NCBI GenBank assembly: GCA_910584785.1
Contig: CAJUDX010000006.1
Coordinates: 19,177 to 83,176 of the forward strand
Reading direction: 5' to 3'
From: an uncultured Lachnospiraceae bacterium
GTDB taxonomy: Bacteria; Bacillota; Clostridia; Lachnospirales; Lachnospiraceae
DNA: 64,000 nucleotides
The notes beneath the pieces are model-generated. The model had not been told where the DNA came from and did no database searches. It worked only from the letters and a program-made list of their open reading frames with translations. This document shows positions 53,778 to 61,043 of this stretch, one piece after another; within the stretch, counting starts at the first letter, position 1, and each line of letters opens with the position of its first letter. The position numbers and the translations under genes were made by a program.

Positions 53778-55361
53778 TTATTTGCCTGGAATCACACCAG
53801 ACTGCGAATCATTCAAGGGACTTATCTGTGTTTTTTCCTCCAAATAATGTCCGGCGTCACGGAAAAAACTTCCAATAATTAACAGCATAATAAAGCCAAT
53901 GGGGAATGCTGCGATAATGGATACACTTTGTAAATTTGCCATCGAACTGTCATTAAATATCAGGGCAATGGGGAAGAGAATTAATAAAAGTGCCCAGAAT
54001 AATTTTACTTTTTTATCTGGCTCCTCCTTATCGGTCAATTCCTTATAGGAGTAGGTGGAGGCGACCAGGGTCAGGGCGTCGAAGGAGGTTGCATAGAAGG
54101 CTATCATTGTAACTGCCAGAAGAAGCAGGCTGAATTTAGCCAGGGGAAGCGATTCCATAACGGCTAAAATTGTCTGATAAAGATCCTGGCTGGAAGAATA
54201 AAGTTCCAGGAAAGCGGCCTTGCCCTGTACCTGCAGCCCCAGGCTGTAATTTCCCAGAATAATAAAGGAAGTAAAGGTGCCCGATAAGCCCCAGAAGTAG
54301 CCGCCTAAAATCGTCTGCTTAATGGTTCTGCCACGGCTGATAGAGCCGATAAAAAAGGGCGTTGCCACACACCAGACCATCCAGTAGGCCCAGTAAAAAA
54401 TCGTCCAGTTTTGCGGAAATGAGGAGGTTCTTGAAGCATCTGCCCAGGTGGACAGGCGAATAAAATTCTGCGCCAGATTGCCTAAAGCAGTTAAGCCTGT
54501 CTCTATCGTATATCTGGCCTGCCCTCCTCCGATAAAAACATAGAGCAGCAGGGCAAAAAAGAGATAGGTGCAGGAGGCTGCAAGTTTGGCTATACCTTTC
54601 ATGCCAAAATACACGGTGATGGTATAGGTAATTCCAATCACTAATAAAATCCCTATGGTTAGAAAGTGGGACTGCGGGATGGAAAATACCTCACTGAGCG
54701 CCAAGGAGAGCAGGGGTGTTGCCAGCGAAAAGGTGGTAGCCGTTCCTGCAAGCAGGGCAAAGACAGCAAATAGATCAATAAGCCTTCCGGCAAAACCGTC
54801 AACCCTGTTCCCTAGGAGAGGTCGGCAGGCCTCGGAGTATTTTTGCTTTGTGCGCTTGCGCACATGGAGCATAAAGCCAAAGGCGACTGCCAGCACAAGG
54901 TAAAAACACCAGGGAATGGGGCCCCAGTGGAACAGGGGAAAAGTGGAAGCCCAGTCCTGCATACTGCCCAGCTCGGCGATATGGGGTTCTGCGGCATACA
55001 GCATCCATTCACAGAGCGAATAAAACAAGATATCTGCGGCAAGGCCGGACGTAAACATCATTGCTCCCCACTGAAAGGGGGAATAATCCGGTTTTTCCCC
55101 TCCGCCCAGTTTAATCTTCCCATAAGGAGAAAAGGCAAGATAGAGGGAGCAAAAAAAGACACCCAGCCCGATGATCAGATAATAACTGCCCAGCTGATCA
55201 CCCAAAAAAAAGCGTATGGAAGCGACCACCTGGGAGGAAGCTTCCGGGAAAAGAAGGAATAAGCCACAAAGGAAAATAACCACACCCAGAGGAATCAACG
55301 TAGTGACCCAATCCAGGCGTTTCTTTAGCGCCGTTTTGCCGGCGGAATATAAAGTATTCAT
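53778..55361 (-). CDS. BCCT-family transporter (betaine/carnitine/choline type)
   Basis: A 527-residue membrane protein with 12 predicted segments. The stretch WGAMMFTSGLAADILFYSLCEW corresponds to the family's Gly/aromatic helix 3 region (shown in part: MMFTSGLAADILFY), and WTIFYWAYWMVWCVATPFF carries the tryptophan-rich signature (helix 8). It should import a quaternary ammonium compound with Na+ or H+, or exchange it. Several canonical residues differ (AADILF instead of MGSGLLFW-like), so it is a divergent member and its substrate is open. GGAGG precedes the ATG. Confidence 0.9.
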   Translation of the reverse strand: MNTLYSAGKTALKKRLDWVTTLIPLGVVIFLCGLFLLFPEASSQVVASIRFFLGDQLGSYYLIIGLGVFFCSLYLAFSPYGKIKLGGGEKPDYSPFQWGAMMFTSGLAADILFYSLCEWMLYAAEPHIAELGSMQDWASTFPLFHWGPIPWCFYLVLAVAFGFMLHVRKRTKQKYSEACRPLLGNRVDGFAGRLIDLFAVFALLAGTATTFSLATPLLSLALSEVFSIPQSHFLTIGILLVIGITYTITVYFGMKGIAKLAASCTYLFFALLLYVFIGGGQARYTIETGLTALGNLAQNFIRLSTWADASRTSSFPQNWTIFYWAYWMVWCVATPFFIGSISRGRTIKQTILGGYFWGLSGTFTSFIILGNYSLGLQVQGKAAFLELYSSSQDLYQTILAVMESLPLAKFSLLLLAVTMIAFYATSFDALTLVASTYSYKELTDKEEPDKKVKLFWALLLILFPIALIFNDSSMANLQSVSIIAAFPIGFIMLLIIGSFFRDAGHYLEEKTQISPLNDSQSGVIPGK

Positions 55362-55377
55362 GATAGCCTCCTATCGG

Positions 55378-55413
55378 TGTTCAAAAAATAAATTTTATTT
55401 AATATATTGAACA
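55378..55413. repeat. Inverted repeat in the BCCT leader (possible operator)
   Basis: TGTTCAA (55378-55384) and TTGAACA (55407-55413) form a perfect 7-bp inverted repeat with a 22-bp AT-rich spacer, between the BCCT promoter and its ATG. The right arm meets the -10 box. Confidence 0.45.
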
Positions 55414-55441
55414 TGATAGCATTGACCAGTCAAAATTGCAA
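55413..55441 (-). promoter_or_regulatory. Sigma-A promoter of the BCCT transporter gene
   Basis: On the minus strand: TTGCAA (55441-55436), 17-bp spacer, TATCAT (55418-55413). A second overlapping pair, TTGACT then TCAATA 17 bp on, is also possible. Confidence 0.65.
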
Positions 55442-55515
55442 GAGGAAAATTTGACGATTTGTGAAGATTTTCTGACATTTTAGAAAAACCCCTATCCAAA
55501 TAAGTAGAGTTCCGC

Positions 55516-55521
55516 TATAAT
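55516..55521 (+). promoter_or_regulatory. Possible -10 box for the small lipoprotein gene
   Basis: TATAAT at 55516-55521, about 100 bp before ATG 55624. No convincing -35 box is seen at 16-18 bp. Confidence 0.35.
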
Positions 55522-55623
55522 ACACAGTGGCAAGCCTGCCTTTTATGTTATACCAATGGTGGGAATGAAGGTTCAAACACGCTCTGACACAGGGCGGTAA
55601 TCAGGAACTGAGAGGAGAACAAG

Positions 55624-56133
55624 ATGAAGAGAAAACGATTTGCAGCCATGCTGGGCGCCGTGTTGATTACGGTTTCTGGATGCACGGAAAGTCATATATT
55701 GCGACCGGAAACAGGCCAAAGCGCACCGGATTTTTCAATTGTGACGGATGTTGAGATACAGTGGGAACAGGTCAGCGACGATGTACTGAGTTGTTATGAG
55801 GACAGTATGGATTATTCGGGATTATTGACCTTTAACTTTGCACATAAAGATGAAGAAAAATTAATCACAGCACAGTTATTCGTGGATGACAGTGTCAGCG
55901 GAAAAAAGGCGGCAGATTATGCTTCGGATTTAATTCGCTTTATTAACGACTCCATTGCTATCCAGAATAATTCCCTGGCTTTGTCAACAAGTGAAAGTTA
56001 CGGCGGTTTTTTTGACGACTACAGTTTTAAGGTTCAGGTCATTCCAGAGCTTTCCCAGGATGATGAGAGTACGTGGCTGGTAAATATGACGGTTTCCGCA
56101 GGAGAACATACACCAATTGTTCCTTTAACATAG
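55624..56133 (+). CDS. Small lipoprotein of unknown function
   Basis: 169 residues with a signal peptide and lipobox VSGC, Cys20 being the lipid-modified residue. The mature part is acidic with predicted alternating strands and helices; no family is recognised. Segments such as DYASDLIRFINDS and SYGGFFDDYSFKVQV suggest a compact fold. GAGGAGA precedes the ATG. It is 138 bp upstream of the exported metallo-beta-lactamase-fold gene, same direction, with a perfect hairpin between them, so co-regulation is uncertain. Confidence 0.75.
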   Translation: MKRKRFAAMLGAVLITVSGCTESHILRPETGQSAPDFSIVTDVEIQWEQVSDDVLSCYEDSMDYSGLLTFNFAHKDEEKLITAQLFVDDSVSGKKAADYASDLIRFINDSIAIQNNSLALSTSESYGGFFDDYSFKVQVIPELSQDDESTWLVNMTVSAGEHTPIVPLT

Positions 56134-56186
56134 AGCACCCGGCTATTTAGGTTCTAAAATCACCTGTGATGGCAGGATGGAGGATA

Positions 56187-56210
56187 GGGTGAAAGAAAAA
56201 TGTTTCACCC
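56187..56210 (+). terminator. Hairpin between the lipoprotein and MBL-fold genes
   Basis: GGGTGAAA (56187-56194) pairs perfectly with TTTCACCC (56203-56210) around an 8-nt loop. There is no T-run after it, so it may be a weak terminator, a processing site or an operator. Confidence 0.35.
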
Positions 56211-56271
56211 ATACCTGTTTGTACCCAAAGGGCAGGATATGTTGTGAAACATGTACAGAATGGAGGAAATC

Positions 56272-57429
56272 ATGAAAAGAAGGAGTTTATTGATGAAAAA
56301 GGCCTGCATGTTGGCTTTGTGCTCTATGCTTCTCCCTCATGCATATGAAACCGCACGGCAAAGGCTTATCGGCTGGCCGCAGCAGGAAGTGGAAGAAGGT
56401 TTAATTCCAGAAGGTTTAATTCTAAAAAAACAGGGTCTGGAGACAGCTGTTGACGCCGATGCCATGATGGTTGGCGAGACTTCCGGCACAGCCTCAACCC
56501 AGCCGGATAATTCTTCCACCCGCGTTATCCGAACTGGTCGCCAGGCTTCGAATGCAGAGGGACCGGGAAGAGAATATGAACCGGTGATGTCAATGGGTAT
56601 ACCGATTATCGGCTATCTCGGCGGTTCTAAACTTACTTTGCTGGCAAACCAGACGAATACGCAGATGTTATCTGTGCTGGTAGAAACCAACCAGGGCCAT
56701 ATGATTATGATTGACGGGGGAACGGAGGGAGACAGCGCGCATTTGGTTGAGAGCCTTCTTGCCAGAGGAGGCCATGTGGATACGTGGCTGATTACGCACC
56801 CGCACTCGGACCATGTAGGCGCTTTAATGGATATTCTTAAACACCCGGAATATGGTATTACCATTGGAAATATTTACTATTCCTTTGCTTATCCGAGCTG
56901 GTATCAGGAAAATGAAGCTTACCGCGCGGATTTGGTGCTTGATCTTCTTGCCGCCTTTCAAACCCTTCCTGCGCAGACGCTTCACGGTGATATCTTCAAG
57001 GGCCAGGAAATTATGGTAGACAATGTAAAAATTACGGTTATGAATCAGCCTTATCTCTACACCCATAATGCCATTAATAACAGTTCTGTCGTTTATTTGC
57101 TTGAAATGAATGGAAAAAAAGCTATTTTCTTAGGTGATATGGGAGAAGAGGCCGGGAAACAATTGATTGCAGACAATCCGCCGGAAAAATTAAAGTGTGA
57201 TATTGTCCAAATGGCGCATCATGGTCAGGATGGTGTGGGCTTTGAAGTTTATCGCATTCTCCAGCCCGAAATCTGCCTGTGGGGAGCTCCATCGTGGTTG
57301 TGGAATAATGACAGCGGAAGCGGTATGGGATCAGGAAACTGGAAAACCATAGAAACTAGAAAGTGGATGGCCCAGCTGGGCGTGCCCTATCACCTGTGCA
57401 TAAAGGATGGAGACCAGATCATTCAGTAG
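56272..57429 (+). CDS. Exported metallo-beta-lactamase-fold hydrolase (ComEC/Rec2-like group)
   Basis: About 385 residues with an N-terminal signal or anchor segment (about 6-24) and a linker to about 100. The MBL domain has the metal motif HPHSDH (176-181), the FLGDMG aspartate and MAHHGQDG histidine, in the pattern of ComEC C-terminal-like and related extracellular hydrolases. The substrate is unknown; nucleotides, nucleic acid or phospho-compounds are possible. ATG 56272 lies five bases after GGAGG; a longer frame from 56251 is unlikely. A 15-bp tandem repeat at 56395-56424 encodes EGLIP/EGLIL. Confidence 0.85.
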   Translation: MKRRSLLMKKACMLALCSMLLPHAYETARQRLIGWPQQEVEEGLIPEGLILKKQGLETAVDADAMMVGETSGTASTQPDNSSTRVIRTGRQASNAEGPGREYEPVMSMGIPIIGYLGGSKLTLLANQTNTQMLSVLVETNQGHMIMIDGGTEGDSAHLVESLLARGGHVDTWLITHPHSDHVGALMDILKHPEYGITIGNIYYSFAYPSWYQENEAYRADLVLDLLAAFQTLPAQTLHGDIFKGQEIMVDNVKITVMNQPYLYTHNAINNSSVVYLLEMNGKKAIFLGDMGEEAGKQLIADNPPEKLKCDIVQMAHHGQDGVGFEVYRILQPEICLWGAPSWLWNNDSGSGMGSGNWKTIETRKWMAQLGVPYHLCIKDGDQIIQ

Positions 57430-57447
57430 CCTTGATGCTTCGACAAA

Positions 57448-57484
57448 CTCCTCCCTTACGTGCAAAGCAGCACTGGGGGAGGAG
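57448..57484. terminator. Hairpin between MBL-fold and phospholipase-like genes
   Basis: CTCCTCCC (57448-57455) pairs with GGGAGGAG (57477-57484), with an inner GTGC/GCAC pairing. No clear T-run, so its strength as terminator is uncertain. It lies between converging genes. Confidence 0.4.
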
Positions 57485-57537
57485 GATAAGGGCGACGGAG
57501 GAAATGTGTTTTTGAATCCACTTTAAGCAAATGCCAT

Positions 57538-58521
57538 TTAAAACAAATCAATCACGCTTAACCCGCTGTGATAAGAGTAATTTCCCAATTCTTCCAGCAA
57601 TGCCGAAAACCCTTCTTCTAATAATCCATCTTTTGTAATTACCGTATTTAAGTAATAATAAACCATATTACATTTTCCCAAACACTGGCGGAAAAGTTCC
57701 GGGAAGGAAGCAGAACTTGCCAGAGAAGTATTCCATGGATTCGTCCAAATCCGATGCGATAAATTTAAACTTTCTCTGGGATTTTCCACTTCGTCAGTCA
57801 CCAGTTTTTGAGAAGCTATGGGATTTTCCAAAAATAATGATTCCACCCTGGAAACCCAGGTCTTTTTCTTTCCCATCGGATCCGCCAGTGTGCGGCAGCC
57901 AAAACGCATTGCCAGAATGGAGCGGTGGACCATGCGCGCAGTTACCTGATAATTATTTCGGTAATTTAGCGGATAATAGGTTTCATTAATACATTCAGCG
58001 AGGAATCGGGAAATAAACTGTGTTTCCAAGCCATTAAGACAAATTGTAGCCGCCTGGTTAAACTGGGAGGGCTTTTTCTTTTTATAGTGGGCAAGAAGCA
58101 GGGCATCCAGATCATTTTCCAGAAGAGCGTGGAGGCCGTGAGCATGGGTGGTTGGTTTTTTGGGGTCGTACTGGATACGCCCATAGACGAAGGGATGGCA
58201 GATATAATCCCCAATATAATGGCAGAAGAATCCAGCCAGGTAAGCAATTCCCTGTTCCCTCTGCTGGCGGGAAGGAATAGCTGCCAGGTGATTCAGGCAG
58301 CAGCGAAAAAAATCGCTTACATGGTGCTCATGCATATAAGACCCGACATTCCGGTAATCGCGGTGACGGAGAACGGGAACATTATAAAAGAATATATCCG
58401 GCCCCTGAACACCCAACTGGTAAAGCCAGCGGTATTTGGCAATAATAAATTTTAACTGGTTTGGCGGAAGGTCATTATACGACTTCATTCCGATAATATA
58501 GTGGGTGGTGAAACCTGGCAT
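57538..58521 (-). CDS. Zinc-dependent phospholipase C-like protein
   Basis: 327 residues, related to the alpha-toxin/phospholipase C domain family (Zn_dep_PLPC) but without an evident signal peptide. It begins MPGFTTHYIIG, has QGPDIFFY, an HEHHVSDFF segment and YLAGFFCHYIGDYICHPFVYG, which contain the His and Asp residues that bind zinc in the family, then HAHGLHALLENDLD. Cytoplasmic relatives are frequent in Lachnospiraceae; the substrate is not known. GGAG lies before the ATG at 58521. It converges with the MBL-fold gene. Confidence 0.85.
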   Translation of the reverse strand: MPGFTTHYIIGMKSYNDLPPNQLKFIIAKYRWLYQLGVQGPDIFFYNVPVLRHRDYRNVGSYMHEHHVSDFFRCCLNHLAAIPSRQQREQGIAYLAGFFCHYIGDYICHPFVYGRIQYDPKKPTTHAHGLHALLENDLDALLLAHYKKKKPSQFNQAATICLNGLETQFISRFLAECINETYYPLNYRNNYQVTARMVHRSILAMRFGCRTLADPMGKKKTWVSRVESLFLENPIASQKLVTDEVENPRESLNLSHRIWTNPWNTSLASSASFPELFRQCLGKCNMVYYYLNTVITKDGLLEEGFSALLEELGNYSYHSGLSVIDLF

Positions 58522-58591
58522 AGGGAGAACTCCTTTCTGAAACGCATGGCAGATAATCCTTTTGCAGGAACAACGGTTTTTTCTTAATCCT

Positions 58592-58597
58592 ATTATA
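58592..58597 (-). promoter_or_regulatory. Extended -10 promoter of the phospholipase-like gene
   Basis: TATAAT (58597-58592 on the minus strand) preceded by TGT, an extended -10 pattern; the -35 region is poor. It lies 71 bp before the ATG at 58521. Confidence 0.45.
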
Positions 58598-58668
58598 ACA
58601 TACAGTGAGAAAAAATGGTGGTATATTTCCTGGTATTTTCAATATAAAAATGAAATAAGAAGGCAAAA

Positions 58669-60228
58669 ATGGGGGATGTTCGGCAGTTGAAATTATTAGA
58701 ACTGGTTCATTGCGTGGTGTGGGGACCGTGGCTGATGGGATTTTTCCTGGCGGCAGGGCTGTGGTATACGTTTTGTTCAGGCGGATTCCAGTTTTGGGGT
58801 GCCGGTATTTGGTGGAAGGCGACCGTTGGGAGTTTGTTTGGGAGAAAAGAAAACGACGGGAAAAACGAAAAAGGGAAAGAAAAAGAAAGCGACAAGAGAA
58901 ACAAAAAAGAAAACGAAGGCGAAAAAAAAAGAAGGCGAGGGGGAGAAGAAAGAGGAAAAGGGAATGAAGGAAGAAGCCGTAAGGAAGGAAGAAGTCATAA
59001 GGAAGGAAGAAAAGCCCAGTTAAAAACAGCCTGCACAGCGCTGGCGGCTACGGTGGGGACGGGAAATATTGTGGGCGTAGCCACAGCGATTCTTGCCGGG
59101 GGTCCGGGCGCTCTGTTCTGGATGTGGCTGTCGGCAGCTATGGGAATGATGACAGCTTATGCTGAGGTCTTTCTGGGGATAACAAGCAGAGAAAAAAGAA
59201 AGGATGGCAGCTGGCTGTGCGGCCCGTTTATTTATCTGGATCGTATGGCAGGAAGGCGGGGGCTGGCCATTGCCTATGCCTTTCTCTGCCTTCTTGGTTC
59301 TCTGGGAATGGGTTCTATGGTTCAGGCAAATTCTCTGGCAGAAACGGCGAAGTTTTCCTTTCATCTTCCGCCGCTTGGAACGGCGGTGATACTGGTTCTT
59401 GTAACGGCAATGATTATCCGGGGCGGGCAGAATCGCATCGGGGAAGCCGCCGCGGCTCTGGTTCCGGTTTCGGCAGGTGTTTATCTGCTGTTTTCGGGTA
59501 TGGTAATTTTTCTTTGCCGAAGGTACCTGGGAGAAGTGCTTGCCGACATCTTCCGGGAAGCTTTTGGCTTTCGTGCAGGTGCTGGGGCAGCGGCGGGCTG
59601 GGGGATGGGAAATGCCCTCCGCTACGGCATAGCCCGCGGCGTATTTTCTAATGAAGCCGGTTTAGGAACGATGGCTGTGCTCCACGGCGACAGTCCGGGA
59701 AGAAATGCAAAAGAAGATGCAAAACTTCAGGGAATGTGGGCAATGTTTGAGGTGTTTTTTGATACCATTGTGGTCTGCACAGTTACGGGGTTTGTGATCT
59801 TATGCGGGATGAAGGCTGCAGAAGCAGGTATGACGGCAGGACAGGCGGGAGTTGGCTTTCCAGCAGTATCAGGTGCAGGGGCAGCATCCTGGTGTTTTGA
59901 ACATTATCTGGGGAAGGTTGGCGGCTACAGTGTTTCGCTTTCCTTAATGCTCTTTGCCTTTGCTACGGTGATTGGCTGGTACTATCTGGGGACGCAGGCG
60001 CTGCGGTATTTATTGGCGGAAGATGGAAGGGAAAAGAAGAAAACGGCGCTTTACCAGTTTTTCTATCTTGGCGCGGCAGCTGCCGGCTGTCTGGCTCCTA
60101 TGGGTGCTGTCTGGCAGCTTTCGGATATTATTAACGGACTGCTGGCCCTGCCAAACTTAATTGCGCTGTTCCTTCTCTGGGACAGGGTTGCTTTTCCACT
60201 GTCTATTGACAGGAAATCGGAGGATTAG
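58669..60228 (+). CDS. Alanine/glycine:cation symporter (AGCS) with a charged insertion
   Basis: A 519-residue membrane transporter importing a small amino acid with Na+. The family core CTALAATVGTGNIVGVA (about 122-138), GPGALFWMW, GRGVFSNEAGLGTM-like ARGVFSNEAGLG and GYYLGTQALRY-like WYYLGTQAL are present. Between the first membrane segment (15-43) and that core lies a run of about 59 residues (59-117) that is nearly all Lys, Glu, Arg, Gly, Asn and Ser. Family members normally have a short loop there, so this is an insertion in a cytoplasmic loop. The DNA of the insertion (58843-59019) is A/G-rich on the plus strand. Ribosome site is AGAAGG before ATG 58669. Confidence 0.92.
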   Translation: MGDVRQLKLLELVHCVVWGPWLMGFFLAAGLWYTFCSGGFQFWGAGIWWKATVGSLFGRKENDGKNEKGKEKESDKRNKKENEGEKKRRRGGEERGKGNEGRSRKEGRSHKEGRKAQLKTACTALAATVGTGNIVGVATAILAGGPGALFWMWLSAAMGMMTAYAEVFLGITSREKRKDGSWLCGPFIYLDRMAGRRGLAIAYAFLCLLGSLGMGSMVQANSLAETAKFSFHLPPLGTAVILVLVTAMIIRGGQNRIGEAAAALVPVSAGVYLLFSGMVIFLCRRYLGEVLADIFREAFGFRAGAGAAAGWGMGNALRYGIARGVFSNEAGLGTMAVLHGDSPGRNAKEDAKLQGMWAMFEVFFDTIVVCTVTGFVILCGMKAAEAGMTAGQAGVGFPAVSGAGAASWCFEHYLGKVGGYSVSLSLMLFAFATVIGWYYLGTQALRYLLAEDGREKKKTALYQFFYLGAAAAGCLAPMGAVWQLSDIINGLLALPNLIALFLLWDRVAFPLSIDRKSED

Positions 60229-60298
60229 TATACTGAATTTTAGGACACTAAGGCCCGGTGTTCTGGCAGTGCAGAAGTTAAAACGTGGAGGAAAGGGC

Positions 60299-60373
60299 AT
60301 GTGGGCAGCCTATTATTTTAAGAACAAAGGAACAGGTAATGATGGAAAATCGAGAAAAAATATTGAAGCATAA
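60299..60373 (+). CDS. Possible 24-residue upstream frame overlapping the kinase gene
   Basis: ATG 60299 follows a strong GGAGGAAAGG site and reads 24 codons (MWAAYYFKNKG...) into the beginning of the kinase gene in another frame. It may be a coupled leader or simply a stray binding site. No homologue is known to me. Confidence 0.25.
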   Translation: MWAAYYFKNKGTGNDGKSRKNIEA

Positions 60374-60881
60374 AGAAAAGGCAGAAAAGGTATTAATTAT
60401 TATTAATGGAAAAGGAGGTGTGGGGAAGGATACACTTTGCGCATTTGCCGGACGGTATTTTCAGGCAAGAAATGTATCCTCGATCACGCCGATAAAAGAG
60501 ATTGCCGCAGCTCATGGGTGGCAGGGGGAAAAAACACCGAAGGCCCGGAGATTTCTGGCAGACTTAAAGGACGCATTTACCCGGTATAATGATCTTCCCA
60601 CACATTATCTTCTGGATCAGTATAAGGAATTTTTAGTCGGTGAAGAGGAATTGATGTTTGTACATATCCGGGAAGGCTGCGAGATTGACAAGCTGAGGGC
60701 ACAGGTTTCGGGGAAGTGCATTACCCTGCTGATTAAGCGCAATGGCGAAGGCCCGGAAACCTGGGGAAATGCTTCCGATGATGAGGCGGAGAATTATCCG
60801 TATGATTTTATTTATGAAAATTCCTGTGCTTTAGAGGAAGCAGAGGCAGACTTTATCTCGTTTTTAAAGAAGATATTATAG
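60339..60881 (+). CDS. Small P-loop nucleoside/nucleotide kinase-like protein
   Basis: About 180 residues. The Walker A motif is NGKGGVGKDT, close to the GKGGxGKDT of deoxynucleoside-monophosphate kinases and related small kinases. It is followed by helical residues and, near the C terminus, FIYENSCALEEAEADF. The central FVHIREGCEIDKL segment fits a nucleotide-kinase Walker B/lid area. The substrate is not identified. ATG 60339 follows AAAGGA; an in-frame ATG 60342 is alternative. It lies between the symporter and clpB, with no sign of shared function. Confidence 0.72.
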   Translation: MMENREKILKHKEKAEKVLIIINGKGGVGKDTLCAFAGRYFQARNVSSITPIKEIAAAHGWQGEKTPKARRFLADLKDAFTRYNDLPTHYLLDQYKEFLVGEEELMFVHIREGCEIDKLRAQVSGKCITLLIKRNGEGPETWGNASDDEAENYPYDFIYENSCALEEAEADFISFLKKIL

Positions 60882-60950
60882 AGGAAATAACGGTAAATTT
60901 CATTGTAAAGTTCTTGAAGAGTAAAAAATTAAGAAAAAATATTTTGTTTT

Positions 60951-60993
60951 TTAGCACTCGACCCTTGACATGGCTAACAACAAGTGTTATATT
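60951..60993 (+). promoter_or_regulatory. clpB promoter with CIRCE-like HrcA operator
   Basis: TTGACA (60965-60970), 17-bp spacer, TATATT (60988-60993) form a strong promoter. A perfect left half of CIRCE, TTAGCACTC (60951-60959), is followed after 9 bp by CATGGCTAA (60969-60977), which matches 6 of 9 bases of the right half GAGTGCTAA. The operator overlaps the -35 box. Control of clpB by HrcA is a reasonable reading; no CtsR-type heptamer repeat is seen. Confidence 0.7.
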
Positions 60994-61043
60994 ACGTATA
61001 GAACAAAAAACAAACACTTCTATCTGCAAGGGAGGCGCAGGTT

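Noticed and set aside
58777..58998. Phe/Ser-rich frames on the minus strand opposite the symporter insertion
   Set aside because: They are the mirror of the purine-rich low-complexity stretch and have no ribosome binding site.
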